In this document: positions 1 to 11,659 of the stretch, piece after piece
How the letters are laid out: every line of letters starts with the position of its first letter
How positions within the stretch are numbered: the first letter of the stretch is position 1
The notes under the pieces: model-generated
What the model was told of the DNA's origin: nothing
The model's input: the letters and a program-made list of their open reading frames with translations, nothing else
Database searches by the model: none
Program-made: the position numbers and the translations under genes
Source: Nematostella vectensis
Lineage: Eukaryota; Cnidaria; Anthozoa; Actiniaria; Edwardsiidae
Direction: 5' to 3'
DNA length: 64,000 bases
Assembly: GCF_932526225.1 (NCBI RefSeq)
Contig: NC_064046.1
Coordinates: 6,869,219-6,933,218, forward strand

Positions 1-307
1 AAGGTTGATGGCGAAATACGATGTTTTTCCTCACACATTTGCCATTTGCCAGGTCTGGGAAGCCATTATATTGCGCCAAAGTAGCATTCAATAAGCGTTC
101 AAGAATTTGGCAAGTTGATGGATTGTGACACCAGGAGAATCAGAGAAGATGTAAAGCGATGAAAATCGTTTTGTTTGAGGATTATTTTTAGAAATATTTG
201 CAAACAAAAAGCATTACACATAAAACAAGGACGGGAATTACGTTGAGATTCATATATATGATTCACACTATTTTGAATTTAAATTTTCGTCCGGAACTTA
301 TAGCATT
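1..307. other. AT-rich sequence without recognisable feature
   Basis: No open frame, repeat or motif that I can support lies here. It is the flank outside the LTR that begins at 308. Confidence 0.5.
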
Positions 308-424
308 TGTTAACACAACTTTTTATTGCATGTCTCGACAATCTGCTTTACAACGAACAAACATCCTATAATATACTCCTTACACAGGTAGCTCCTTCAT
401 AACACAGTTAGCCCGGACACTACA
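308..424 (-). repeat. 3' LTR of degenerate gypsy element
   Basis: Aligns over its whole length with 3994-4110 with scattered differences. On the minus strand it starts TGTAGTGTCCGGGC, preceded by the purine tract AAAAAGGGAGGAG. The inner AATGC bases beyond the nominal CA end are also shared by both copies, so the outer boundary could be 5-10 bp off. Confidence 0.75.
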
Positions 425-699
425 ACTCCTCCCTTTTTCGAACTAACTCTAACATACAAGTAGACTAGGTCTATACCAGTCCCTGAAAACAACAAATCTC
501 AATGAAACAGTTCTCAAATGTAACGATATGTGCAACAAACTATTAAGTTTACACATAAACTTCATAGTCTTTTAGTTGCGTTTCGCCTTGCATCTGCTCC
601 ATCAGTTCCATATCCCGGTCTCTAACTTCACTGTCCTCTGTTATTAATTCTTTTATCTATGGAATTTTACATCTAAACTTCTCTGTTGAATAACAGTTT

Positions 700-1147
700 G
701 GATGGTGTTGCACCAGTCGTGCACTGAGATGTTGTTCGGTATGCAATCGGAAAGTTCCTGTTGTATGTCCCTCTTCTCGGCTTGTGCGATCTTAAGGGTT
801 TTCAATAGACTCCGATTATGTCTTTCAACCTCACCATTAGCTTGAGGCCATAATGGTGTGCTTATCCTGCGTTAAATGTCATTTGCTTTTAGGTATGTTT
901 CAAATTCTTCCTACACAAATTTAGGACCGTTGTCTGTTTTAAGCGATTCAGGGAGACCGTGGGAACAGAAAATCTTGTCTAAGCTTTCTATGATCTTACT
1001 TGACACTACAGATCTCAGAATATCAACCTCATAATACCTGCTGTAGTAGTCCACAACTACCAACAAATACTCTCCAGAAGGTAGTGGTCCCATTAAGTCA
1101 GCTGCCAGGTCTTTCCAGGGTTGGACGGGGAACTGTGTGTGTCGCAA
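700..1147 (-). pseudogene. Integrase remnant (Ty3/gypsy)
   Basis: Minus-strand frames show the DDE integrase core. DLMGPLPSGEYLLVVVDYYS holds the first Asp, and DNGPKF contains the second. A different frame continues below position 905 with PQANGEVERHNRSL, which holds the catalytic Glu. The frame change near 905-910 and the missing N-terminal HHCC zinc module make this a remnant. In the family this enzyme inserts the cDNA into host DNA; this copy cannot be expressed as one protein. Confidence 0.85.
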
Positions 1148-1375
1148 GGGTTCAGGTGGGGTGGATGCCCCTACCAGCTGACACCATGACAGGCTCTACA
1201 CTTATGTTCCACCTGCCTATCAATCCCTGCCCACCACACTTTAGTCCTTAGTCTTTGCTTTGTTTTTACTACCCCTTGGTGCCCCTCATGACCCAACTAT
1301 AGAACTTGTTTCCGTAGTTTGGTATTAACAATCTAGTCCCCTTTATCACTAGCTTCATCTCCTCTATTGGTATAG

Positions 1376-2748
1376 CTACAGGTGCTGCCATTTCCGCAAC
1401 ATGACGGATGTACTCCTCCGCGTCAGTGTTGATGCACACTCCTTTGGCTCCCGTAAGCCTCGTTTGACTGTGAAATTGTAGGGTTGTAATCTCAACACCC
1501 AGCGTTCTATGTGTGCAGAAGTCCTGGACTTTGTAGAGTAGATTACTTCCAATGGCTTGTGATCTGTTTGCAGCACAAATTCCACTCCATACAAATACAT
1601 GTGGAATTTTTCACATCCCCAGACTAAACCTAAAGCTTCCTTTCCGGTCTGGGAGTAACGTTTCTCAACATCAGTGAGACTGCGACTTGCATAAGCTATT
1701 ACTCGCTCACACCCATTCTGCACTTGTGTGAGGATAGCCCCTAAGCCTATTAGGCTTGCGTCCGTTACTAGTCTCGTAGATTCTGCAATCTTGTCAAAGT
1801 AAGCAAGAGTGTTTGCTTTGATTAGATCTCTCTTCAGAGTGTCAAATACATTCTGTTGCTCTTGACCACATACAAATTCCTCTCCTTTCCTAGTCAGCCT
1901 CCGCAGTGGCTGTGCTGTTGTAGCTAAATCTGGTATTAAGGGTGCTTTAGCACTCAATACTGCTTCCACCCTGTATTCTGTAGGACCAATCCCCTTGCTA
2001 GACAAGAGATAGCCCATAAATGTCAGTTCTGACATCCTAAAACACACCTCTCCATATTGAGAGTCAAACCCTTGTTCTTCAGCAGATCCAGAGCCTTCGG
2101 TAGCCTTGCATCATGTTCCTCCACAGTGCGACCATGTACGATTACGTCGTCATGAATATCATAGGCTCCTTCGCAGCTTGAAAATACTTGCTGCACAATG
2201 TGTTGGTATAGTTCTGTTGCAGACGAAATGCCAAACATGAGCCGCTTGTACCTGAAGAGACCTTCGTGTGTCACAAATGTGGTGATAATCCCAGACTGTT
2301 CGTCCAACTCAATCTGATGGAAGCCCCACTTGAGGTCTAGTTTGCTGAATGTTGTACTCCCATTCAAGTTGTACAGAATCTCATCCACAGTGGGTATCGG
2401 GTGTCGTCCCCGTACCACAGCCTCATTAGCCATTCTCATGTCAACACATAGTCTTATTTCTCCTGATGGCTTGGGTATTATAACAACTGGACTCATACAA
2501 GGTGTAGGCCCTGACGCTTCCTCAATGATTTTAAGGTTTTTGAGCTCCTCAAGCTTCTGGTTTACCTTGCCTCTTAGCCCGAAGGGTATGGGTCGTGCTT
2601 TCTGTGCGACTGGTCTTACAGCCTCATCAACATGTATCTTAGCTTTGAAATCTTTTAATTTCCCCACTCCAGTAAAACACTCCTTGTACTCTTCAAATAG
2701 TTCATCCTCTTGAACCGTATTCACTTGTATTCGCAGAACTCCTAGCAT
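1376..2748 (-). pseudogene. Reverse transcriptase and RNase H remnant (Ty3/gypsy)
   Basis: Two overlapping minus-strand frames, 2748-2023 and 2047-1376, together cover RT and RNase H. RT palm motifs are seen at FSKLDLKWGFHQIEL and LMFGISSATELYQHI. The YxDD active-site box reads DIHDD, so the usual aromatic residue is lost while the two Asp remain. The second frame carries the RNase H start VTDASLIGLGAIL and the thumb/RNase H segment TDHKPLEV. A frameshift at about 2023-2047 separates them. Length and motif order match Ty3/gypsy pol. Confidence 0.9.
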
Positions 2749-2944
2749 TTCACTGGTCTGTCTACTCAGTATAGGTCTTGCCTTCTCCTCAATAACAACA
2801 AAGCGAGCACAACATGACTTGTTGTTATATGTCCGTTTTGCTTCAAATTATCAACTGTTCAGTGGTTCTTCTGTCCCATAAGCATACAATTTCTTCTGGG
2901 ATTTCCATGATTCACATTCAATTTTCTTACTCTTCAACTCTTCC

Positions 2945-3110
2945 TAAGTCGTTCTGTCGATAACAATGCACTACATGCTCCACACGATCCAGAGTCCACC
3001 AGTACTCCCTTTAGTTCTACACCTCCCAGCTCCGTATCAATGGTTACGCACCCTTTTCCTTCCGTGACTGCAAACGCATACTCGTCACTCTCTTCGGTAG
3101 GCTGATGTAC
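2945..3110 (-). pseudogene. Retrotransposon aspartic protease remnant
   Basis: A minus-strand reading includes VLVDSGSCGACSALL, where D-S-G is the retropepsin-type active-site triplet. It lies between gag and RT as expected for gypsy gag-pol. The frame is not continuous with either neighbour. Confidence 0.65.
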
Positions 3111-3225
3111 AGTTCCTTTTTTTTTGTTTAAAGTTCTTGCTTTTTAGCTCTTTGTTGTTTTGCTCTTTGCTTTTGCAAACTTTTGGAAAATGGCCAATTT
3201 TGCCATATTTATTACACATCCGGCC

Positions 3226-3881
3226 TCAGGCTTTGTACTCCGGGTCTTTCCTAAAGTATCCTTCCATTCCACAGCGATAGCAGTGTTTGCCTTTTCCTTT
3301 CTCCTTTTCCTCTCTACCTCTTAAAGAGTTTACTTTCCCTGCTGTCTCAAAGCTGTTTTCTATGAATTTCGCTTGACTTTCTGTAGCTTCCATTGCTCTA
3401 GCAAGCTCTTGAGCGCGTTTCAGCGTCAGTGCTCCCCGGATCCGAGTAGTTTCTCCCATAGGTTGTGTGGCTTGCACTTGTCGATCAGTTGATCTCTTAT
3501 GTGTTCCGCTTTTTTGTTACCGAAATCACAATTCTTCGCCATTCGGGATAGTCTCGTGACAAACTGGTCTACCGTTTCGCTTTCCTCTTGTTTCGTTTGT
3601 CTGAAACAATGTCTCTCACAAGGCACGTTGATTTGCGGGATAAAGTAGCTGTCAAGCATTCTAATCGCTTGTTTATAACACGTGTCTCCGGTTGGCGCCT
3701 CCTCTAATGGATCGGTTAGCGTTGTAAATATCTCTTGCACGTCTATTTCTGCACAGTGTAGTAACAGTGCTTTCTTCTGCGATTCTTTCGTGATATCTTT
3801 CGCCTCCAAATAGTATTGAAAAGCCGCTTTCCAACGTTTCCATCGGGTTTCCCTTGCAGCCGAAGGTCGAAAAACTGCCAA
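3226..3881 (-). pseudogene. Gag remnant with degenerate zinc knuckle
   Basis: Two overlapping minus-strand frames (3881-3426 and 3477-3226). The first resembles a retrotransposon gag capsid region, with WKRWKAAFQYYLEAKDI near its start. The second ends in the knuckle CYRCGMEGYFRKDPEY, where the final Cys of CCHC is absent in this frame. A frameshift around 3426-3477 breaks the gene. Confidence 0.8.
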
Positions 3882-3993
3882 GCTCGAGGTTCATTTCTCT
3901 CGGATTTTCCATCTGCTTTTCCTCAGATATTTCTTTAGCCTTTCTCCGGGTTTTTCGTTGAGAATCCCATAACTCGTCGCCAGTTAAAGCATT

Positions 3994-4110
3994 TGTAAAC
4001 ACAACTGTTTATTATATGTCTCGACAATCTGCTTTACAACGAACGAACATCCTATAACATACTCCTTACACAGGTAGCCCGGTCATAATACAGGTAGCCC
4101 GGGCACAACA
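3994..4110 (-). repeat. 5' LTR of degenerate gypsy element
   Basis: Partner of 308-424. On the minus strand it starts TGTTGTGCCCGGGC. Several substitutions separate it from the 3' LTR. Confidence 0.75.
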
Positions 4111-4750
4111 TAACTCACCTTGACGGTCCACGTTTTTTCCTTGGTTTGTCTTCGCTTGTTGTTTCGGAGAACAATTTCGTATTTTAGCTATCATAAATAA
4201 AGCTTTCTTCTTTGATTTTGCTCTGTAACATCTTAATGAAAAGGTAGTGCAGAGGCTCGACAATTACCTGATAAATTCTACCGGTATTGTAGCCTTTTCC
4301 TTCATCTAAAATCAACCACATCACCAGTGAAGAAGTCGAGCCGATGATATTACCAGCTTGTAAAAGTACAAAGCTGTTCCTTAGACAGATGTATGCTGCA
4401 AATTCTCATTTCCCGTTTTTCTCATGACTGGCATTTCTCTATCTATATAGTTGCATTTTCACTATTAAACACTTTTCTTGTCAATTCTTCCTTGCCAACT
4501 TGTATTCTGTTGAATACGATCAGCGGCGTTGATCGTTTTATGTCGAAAGTCAGAATAGGCTTAGTCCCCCCTCAAGTCTTTTTCAAGTCCCCCCCCCAGT
4601 TTTTGCTGGAGCTTGTCTGTCATTGGTTTAGAGCGATCAAAAAATTAGCTGGCATGGTCGCATGAGCTGATCACGTGAGTGGTACAGATAGCTGGCAGCG
4701 TGTGAGATAACGTCACGACCACAAATTTTGAGTCGCCTAGTTTATGACCA
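4111..4750. other. Non-coding stretch with C-rich runs
   Basis: No gene is supported. It holds homopolymer-rich C tracts near 4566-4602. Confidence 0.4.
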
Positions 4751-4798
4751 ATTTCTATACCTATGGAGCTCCGCGCGCGGCCTGCGGCCGCGCTGGCT
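4751..4798. repeat. GC-rich 48-bp dispersed repeat, copy 1
   Basis: An island of GC in AT-rich DNA, with GGAGCTCCGCGCGCGGC followed by GCGGCCGC. It matches 21785-21832 in the same orientation with a single mismatch by eye. Weaker similarity extends about 40 bp upstream in both copies (GACCACAAA...GAGTCGC...TAGTT). Confidence 0.8.
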
Positions 4799-4971
4799 CC
4801 GCTATAAACTACTCTGGGTTCCAGAGGTTAAATATCCGCTTTTCCCAGCATGCTAGGGGGCGGGGGATCAAATGGGCTACTTCGTCGTAATTCTCGCGCT
4901 GCTCGAAAAACTCTCGCTTCGCTTGAAAAACTTTCGGAGCCTCTGGTTTCCAGTGCAGTTACCAGATATAT

Positions 4972-4986
4972 TTAGGCACTGCCTAA
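4972..4986. repeat. Palindrome TTAGGCACTGCCTAA, copy 1
   Basis: A perfect 7+1+7 palindrome. Its core recurs about 125 bp downstream at 5097-5109. Meaning unknown; it could be a protein-binding dyad or the ends of a small element. Confidence 0.6.
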
Positions 4987-5096
4987 AAGCGGAGCTCCCT
5001 GTTTCACTTTTAAAGCATTTTATTAGGTACTATCCACCCCCGGTCTATGGAATCCGGTGTATGGTACGTTAATACTAACTAATTAATATATAGATA

Positions 5097-5109
5097 TAGG
5101 CACTGCCTA
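5097..5109. repeat. Palindrome TAGGCACTGCCTA, copy 2
   Basis: Second copy of the 4972-4986 dyad in the same context (ATA before, AAA after). Confidence 0.55.
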
Positions 5110-5199
5110 AAATCGAAGCCAGCATTGAACATTAAGGGGCATCTAGGTGTCTTGTTTTTAATGAGAGGCCATGCCATGTAATTATGAATTGTTTGCCCC

Positions 5200-6950
5200 C
5201 CCCCAAATGGATCAAGCAAGCAGTCATTCAATAATATTAAATATGTAGTATGAAAGTTAACAGACTAAATCTTGGTGTAAAAAAGGCTGTCAAAGTTCAA
5301 GGTGCCTAAGTTGATGAGAATTTTTTTCAAGAGTCTAATGGTCAATTCTTATCTGTTCCACTATGACTTAAAAAAAACAGCATTCTAACAAGCTTTGACC
5401 TTGTGAAGAATATATCAAGGATGTAAAAGCATTCCTAAGATTTAGATGCCATACTTTAGTTTCCATGTACTGCAACTGATTATTCAGAATAATGTATTGA
5501 AATTAAACTCCACAAATATACCTCCGGTCATGTATTACATATTGGTGCTCCCACCCTTTGGCCAGTTGTTTTTAGAAACCCTGGATCCACTAATACTAGC
5601 TCCCCAAAAATGAATGCAATGGAGGAAAATCCTAAATTACTGAAAGTTCATAATTCCAATTTCTAATTTCAAACCATGTTCATTCACCTATGTTGGGGTA
5701 GAGAGGAAGAAATAAATAAACAAAAAGTCAATTGGGAGTGGAAAAGGTAGAAATGTGACTCTATTTGAAAAAATGTGACTCTACTTTAAAAAATATATAT
5801 AACAATAATGCAATAATAGCTTGACTGAGCACTTTCCTAACATTTTTCCCTTTCCCTATTACCTTAAGGTTTGATATAAAACTGTTTTCTTTACATTTAT
5901 TATTTAAAAGCACAGGTTTGTCGTTATCTTCATATAATTTAAGTACCTTGCTCTAATAAAAAACCTTTTCTTTATAGAATTTACATTAATGTACACACTT
6001 GTATCAAAGCTACATTCTGACCAACTTTGCCCTTGCAAAGATACAAATAATGGATGAAACAGCACTTCAAAGATACATAGGTGCCATACAGAAATTTCAT
6101 CTATCACTTACTGGTAATACTCCATCACTAAGGAAATTAAAATCCTGAATCATACCTCAGTCATGCATTACATATTGGTGCACCCACCCTTTAGCATGAT
6201 GGCCTGCTGTTTTTTATTTATTTATAGAAACCCTGGATCACATGCTAATGCTACTACAAAATTAAATGCAATGGAGGAGAACAAATTGACTTGGCGGAAG
6301 CAATAAAATAAATCCTTGATATTACTGAAAGTGCTAAATGAAAATGTATTATTTCAAACCTAACCTATTTTAATTTTATTCAGGGTTCAGAGGGGAAACA
6401 TAAAATAATTATCAATTGCGTACAAAAATAGTCAATAGAGAGAGAAACAAAAACTGGGACTATACCTTTGATAAAAAATTTCAACAGCAATGCAACAACT
6501 TGATTGAGCACTCTCCTACCATTTCCCCTTTCCTTATTATCTTTAGGTTGATAAAAAATGTTTTCTTTACAGATTCATCATTGAGACAAAGTATCTTGCT
6601 CTAAAAGAACCTATTACACTTATACTGCTGTATCAAAGTAAGAAATCCCCTATATTTGCCTATTCTCATGCCTTCCAGCTGTAGCATCAATCATGGCCCT
6701 CAGGTAGTCCTTGGCTGGTTTTACCTAAATAAAAGTGAAAACAATTAACTTAAGTATTTATTTTTTTTCAAAACAATATTTTCATTATGCCTTTTATAAC
6801 CTTACTAATTTTCAATAACTATTTGAATCAAAATAAATAAACACATTAGATAGTATGCAAGATGCAGACAATACAAGGTTAAGCAAAAACAAAATATATA
6901 TAGGCAATAGGGTTGGGTTTTTTATTTTCGATGAAAAAATTGAACAAGGT
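5200..6950. repeat. AT-rich dispersed repeat family, cluster 1
   Basis: Two related ~650-700 bp units lie in tandem. Shared landmarks are a CATTACATATTGGTG phrase (near 5532 and 6164), GAAACCCTGGATC (near 5575 and 6227), AATGCAATGGAGG and a TTGATNNAAAACTGTTTTCTTTACA-like tail. The 6680-6950 portion (GCCCTCAGGTAGT...GTGAAAACAATTA) is also found at 20700-20900. No coding capacity is supported; the short open frames are AT-rich chance frames. Confidence 0.65.
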
Positions 6951-7303
6951 AAGTGACATTGATACAGTAACTAAAAGACTATTTCTATGTATTTCTGTCG
7001 TTAAATTCTTACTTACCTTGAGGAATATACGCCTGAATTTATTGAACTTGTAAATATTTACGAATTTAACATTTTCATGGCGATTGTCAGTAAGTTTATT
7101 ATTATTATTTTTAAAAAGCACCCATTTTGCTGCGATGAACTATAATTGGTTCTCATTTTTTAAAATAAACATTACCTCCCTTCAAACCCAGTAAAAGCTA
7201 AAATATATTTTGCTTATTTTACAGTATCAGTTGTCTAAGTACATTGATACATAAGACCTCAACTCCCTTTTCCTCTACGGTTAGATGATGATATCTTGAG
7301 TAT

Positions 7304-7344
7304 TGTCAATAAATACTTACTAACGTTTGTTAGTATTTATTGAC
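7304..7344. repeat. Imperfect hairpin
   Basis: GTCAATAAATA pairs with TATTTATTGAC, and an inner CTAAC pairs with GTTAG around a GTTT loop, with a 4-nt bulge on the left arm. It may be a small foldback repeat. Confidence 0.6.
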
Positions 7345-7950
7345 AAACATCATTTATTTAAAAAATAATGCTTTTTTCTGGAGTAATTTTCAGTGAAACG
7401 TGTGGATACTAACAATCTATCTAGATATAACTTTGTCCGGACACAACGTTACTACTCGCTGTTTAATCTAGTTCATTAGCAATTTTGCAAGATAAACTGG
7501 CTTCTAATGGCAAAATACCGCATTCATTGTCTTAGACATAACTTAGTTCAATCTGATTATAGTATTTTTCAGTGAGTGAAAAAAATAAGTGCAGCTTTTT
7601 TAGATATGCTTAGTCGATATACGATATGTTCCCTATCGGGAAAAAACGTTGGTCATGGGTTTTCATCTTTCATTTGGCAAAATCGGCATAGTTGTCGATT
7701 TCATACATAAATATTTCCATCCCTGCTCGGTGCTTAGTGAAATACACCAACAACAAATAACATGTTTTGTAAATCTCTTGGTAAGAAACTGATGTTGATT
7801 CTGAGTTTCTGCTCTCGCTGACAAATCATCAAACAAGAGAACTCGGATATATACTGTACAGTAGCGATGAAAGTGGTGATTCGGTAGAGAAAATACATTT
7901 AGACTTTTGGAAAGTCCTAGAGAAGCTTTAAGGTGGGGGAAGGGGGGGGG

Positions 7951-8260
7951 CTCCCGTGCGAAATGAAAATTCACTTTTTGCGATAATAGTCGAGTTTCTG
8001 TGATATCCTGAAATATCTCAGAAAATCGCAATAAATCCAAATGAAAAAAAAAGGTGCGAAATCATACTTTGTGAAATTCAAAGATATCTTTGAATATCGC
8101 AACGACGCAAAAGGCATAAATATCTCGCTTGCGATGTTCTACGATTTTCCATGAAATCCTATTAGGCGACTTCATTCCTGCTTGAGCATTTTGATTTTTT
8201 TACGATTCTCGTCGATTTGCGAGTGCAAAAGAATTTGATGGGTCGACCTTTGGATTTTCT
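7951..8260. repeat. Degenerate AATATC/GAAATCGC-rich repeat, copy 1
   Basis: Opens with CTCCCGTGCGAAATGAAAA and continues with many GATATC, AATATC and AAATCGC words. The same opening in reverse complement (TCATTTCGCACGGACTCCC) ends the copy at 19063-19338. It looks like a non-coding mobile repeat. Confidence 0.55.
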
Positions 8261-8767
8261 GCGATTTTTTTTTTCAACATTTTGAGCTGTATTAAAATTA
8301 TCCGAATTTGAAGCATAGTTAAGTTATGCATGACTTTAATACAATAGTTTTTTAGTGGCTTGCGGTTGCGATAAAACGAGATAAACAAATAGCGAAACAA
8401 ATGATCAGGGAGAGACTTATCGTATGCGAATAACGTGCATCACACGACACTGCATTTCTAGCTGCATAATCCTTTAAAATTAGGAAAGCGGACAAGACAA
8501 ATGTTGTCTTTGTTCCCTTCAAGAAGAAGCACTTTTTCGACTATTTCCTCCACGTTCATCAGTTTGGGCAAGGACCTAAAAACAAATAAAAATGTTTATC
8601 GAAATATTTTAATTATCCCTTCAGGCTATGTAATGTAAAACAAGGATTTCTGAAACGCATAGTTTTAAAGCGGCTTATAAAACAAAAGAAATAAAACAAA
8701 AACAGAAAAAGCAATAAACAACATTTGACAAATTAAATGAATTAAACGACTCTAAAAATTAAATATA

Positions 8768-9277
8768 TAGTGGAATCCCGTTAATACGGAAACCCTCGGG
8801 ACTTTCATAAGTGTCCGTATTATCGGGGGTCCGTATTTAAGCGGGCTGCCCTAAAAGACATCAAAAATGCATTTTAAACACTCAGAACTCATGCTACAGC
8901 AACACAACATGTTTCTAGTCTGTGACTGTTCTACAAAGTACAAATGTTTACCGTGTTCTGTTATCTTTTAGCATAATTGATGTGTCTATTTAGGTTTAGA
9001 AAAGCTTGAAAATATCCTTTCAGAACTTGAGAAATACCTACTTAGAAGTGCATCTCCTGAAAGTGTGAGGTTCGAATTTCTTTTGTCCGTAAAAAGCGGG
9101 GTTAATTTTGTATGAAAAGAACTATCGGGACACATAAAAGTGTCCGTTGTCCGTATTAACAGGTGTCCGTATAAAGCGGGTTAAATTATAAGAGAATATA
9201 TGAGACTTTTTACGGGACTTTGAATAATGCCCAGAAAAACGTTGTGTCCTTGTGTCCTAGAGTGGGGTAATCCACTG
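8768..9277. mobile_element. pogo/Tigger-like MITE
   Basis: A ~510-bp non-coding element. The left end reads TAGTGGAATCCCGTTAA and the right end, reverse-complemented, CAGTGGATTACCCC; TA dinucleotides flank both ends (8766-8767 and 9278-9279). The interior carries repeated GTCCGTATTA/GTCCGTATAAAGCGGG phrases near each end. CAGTGGA-type ends, TA target sites and no transposase fit a Tc1/mariner-superfamily (pogo/Tigger) deletion derivative. Family assignment rests on the end sequence only. Confidence 0.65.
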
Positions 9278-9279
9278 TA

Positions 9280-10401
9280 TAAATGAAATTCTAAAAAGAA
9301 CGCGTTCTTAACTTGCTTTTGGTGTTATTTGGGCTTTTCTTCCATGACGGGGGAGAACGACCTTTAGGCGTCGATATTTTTTGCCCAGTTTTATTTTTTG
9401 CATATTTTTATCACCCGATGAGTGTTTCTGCCCCGTTATATTTTTGCCTTATTTCGCTAATTTTTCACTCGGTTATTTCCTCCCTCTGATTGAAGTTGAG
9501 CTATGTTCACGTGGGTAAAGGTCTGTTATTAAGAAACTCATAAATAATCATTAGAACCAAACTTAATTCCGGCCCGCTGTACTTGTATCAACATTGTGAA
9601 TCAAGCCCTTAAATGATACAAACTTTTGCATTTTGTTAACCTTGCTTAGACTCCATAGACCATAGAAAGTCGACCGTCAATTAAAACCCTCCTACACTCC
9701 TGACTAATCCTGGCAAATACATGCTCGACTGAAACTCGACCGGAGTCTAATAGCAAGGATTAACCATTGTAAATAATCTATCAAAACTTTGATCTTGAAT
9801 TTTAGACATGTTTATGGTTATTCTAATGGGTCTATGTTATAAACTTCCAACCCATTTAGACACTATAGCATAAACCTTAAGGTCCTTACTTGAGTCTCGT
9901 TTACCATGAATCTTTTGTAAATGTTCGTCTAGGCGCTGAAGTCTTGACAAAGATCGATTACACAGGGTACACATTGTATGTCTTTTTGTTGTTTGCAAAA
10001 AATTTCCTGGTAGAGCGGGCCGGGGGGTGGATTTTCATTACATTTCTCCCCCGATAGAGGTCTTGCCATGCTTTTACCTTGGACTCATTTTGGCGAAGTT
10101 TGTCGTTTCTCTGATTTATCCTTATAGCACATCCTGACACATCTGCTTGTTTTGTTTCGCAATAACGCAATGTGATGAAAGAATCTTGATGAACATTGGA
10201 CCCCTGGACACGATCTTACGTTCTGTAATCAACATCACCCAATCAGAATCCGCCTTTTTGCATACGTCATTCACCCCTTGCTGGCTGCCAGGGACATCGC
10301 CGACTTGTACTGGTTTTCGTAGGTGGATTGTACCGGTTATATTTCCTTAGCAAATCTCCGTGCTGTGAATTTTATCGAATCTTTAAGTGATCATAGTCAA
10401 A
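9280..10401. other. Non-coding region upstream of the BEN-domain gene
   Basis: No gene or clear repeat is supported. It presumably includes the promoter and 5' UTR of the gene starting at 10402; I could not place a TATA box or initiation site with confidence. Confidence 0.4.
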
Positions 10402-10600
10402 ATGGCCTCAAAGAAATTTGTTGTTGTTGAGTGGGTAAACAACGCGGAGGATCGTCGCGAGTTTACGGTTCTAAGGGGAAGTGATATCATCCCTAAGACA
10501 GGCGAAGTTTTGCGCTAGGGTGGTGTGGTATCTGTTGTATACAGAGAGAAGGCAGCAGACACACCAAGACTTTATGATGCAGAAGTGTTACAAATCTTCG
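10402..10600 (+). pseudogene. BEN gene exon 1 with in-frame stop
   Basis: ATG at 10402; donor GTAAGT at 10601. The frame reads MASKKFVVVEWVNNAEDRR then, after about 38 codons, TAG, then GGVVSVVYREKAADTPRLY up to the donor. Open, protein-like sequence on both sides suggests a point nonsense change in a formerly coding exon. N-terminal modules of this kind precede BEN domains in other invertebrate proteins (family memory, not checked). Confidence 0.7.
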
Positions 10601-10658
10601 GTAAGTCGAAGTAAGGCTGCTTTTTTGTATCGTTTTACTTTATAAAATAGAGACCTTA

Positions 10659-10676
10659 CGCAAGGACGTCCTTGCG
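10659..10676. repeat. 18-bp perfect palindrome
   Basis: CGCAAGGACGTCCTTGCG, in BEN intron 1 at the start of a GC-rich patch. Confidence 0.7.
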
Positions 10677-10794
10677 GCGCACGTAGAACGCGAAAATAGG
10701 AAAATGCTGTTCTAGATTTGCCGTCGCGGGACAACGCCGTGTTGTGAGAACACTTCGTGAGCGCGCGCGCCGTTCTTGAAGCCGTCTCTTCAAC

Positions 10795-11113
10795 GGTAAA
10801 TCTTGACGGCGTTTCGTTCTATTTTGTAACATACATGCGCCGTAAGAAGTAAGAGGGTGCAGCACCTCTGTATTATGACTTCAGTGCTAAAACTCGGAGC
10901 ATTTCAGAATGGAACTTAAGCAACGTAACGCAGAGAATTGTTAAGCTATTACAATTCTAAAGGATGTGCATTTTTATAAAAGAAGCATGAAGCATGAGCC
11001 CAGGGCGACGGAAAATCTTGAAGGCGTTTCGTTTTATTATGTAACATACATGCGCCGAGGGCGCAGAACCTCTGCGTTATGACTTCAGCGCTAAAAACTC
11101 AGAACAATTACAG
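10795..11113. repeat. Direct repeat pair inside BEN intron 1
   Basis: 10795-10907 and about 11005-11113 share AATCTTGANGGCGTTTCGTT, TGTAACATACATGCGCCG, ACCTCTG and TATGACTTCAG in the same order. It is a diverged ~110-bp local duplication. Confidence 0.7.
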
Positions 11114-11643
11114 AATTATATCTCAACTTGCAGTTTTTGGATTTGGATTTCAGACTCACAGCGCAAGGCAAAGCAGTTCGAAAACGAGCTGCTTGAGGGA
11201 GGCAACGACAGCGACCAATGTAACATTATAAGAATAGGAACATCCACAAAATATTAAATGCATTCTTCGCATATCACTTACGTGAAAGGTTTGTGCTAGT
11301 TAATTTACCTTCACACAGTAGATAATACTTTGCATAGTATATTAGTGTTAATGTAATGTTATTTACCTAGAAGTAACATAAAGTAAACACTTAATGATGG
11401 GGTTAGCATAGAGCATTGTATATCAGTGTTTTGCAATGATTCTTGTTTATATTTCAAGAAACACCGCGACCAAGAAAACGCAAGCCGAGTCAAAAGGTGG
11501 TAGAAGCCGCAAGCTTAAATGACGAAACAAGCGGAGGAAAGCATGGTAAGCATTGAGCCCTCTGCTGTGAAAGAGGCTGGAAGGTTTTTTTTTTTCAGTT
11601 AGAAAACATTTACAGGAAAGCATTAATAGAAACTGCGCGGGAT

Positions 11644-11659
11644 GGGGGGGGGGGGGGGG
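11644..11659. repeat. Poly-G run of 16
   Basis: An uninterrupted 16-G homopolymer in BEN intron 3. Confidence 0.9.

Larger units (their letters stand above)
308..4110 (-). mobile_element. Degenerate Ty3/gypsy LTR retrotransposon
   Basis: An LTR retrotransposon read on the minus strand. Two similar, non-identical ~117-bp LTRs (308-424 and 3994-4110) enclose, in minus-strand order, gag with a zinc knuckle, an aspartic protease, reverse transcriptase, RNase H and integrase. Frames change several times (about 3426-3477, 2748-2950, 2023-2047 and within integrase), so no polyprotein can be made. The tRNA primer-site region just inside the 5' LTR reads TGGCGACGAGTTATGG, closely resembling the same position in the intact element at 14579-19057. 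A purine tract precedes the 3' LTR. I found no convincing target-site duplication. LTR divergence and the broken frames indicate an old insertion. Confidence 0.9.

Noticed and set aside
308-4110. Calling the old gypsy element intact with a target duplication
   Set aside because: Frames shift at several places, LTRs differ, and no 5-bp duplication could be matched at the proposed ends.
7663-8040. 125-codon minus-strand frame
   Set aside because: Overlaps the degenerate AATATC-rich repeat and a G/C homopolymer, with no domain.
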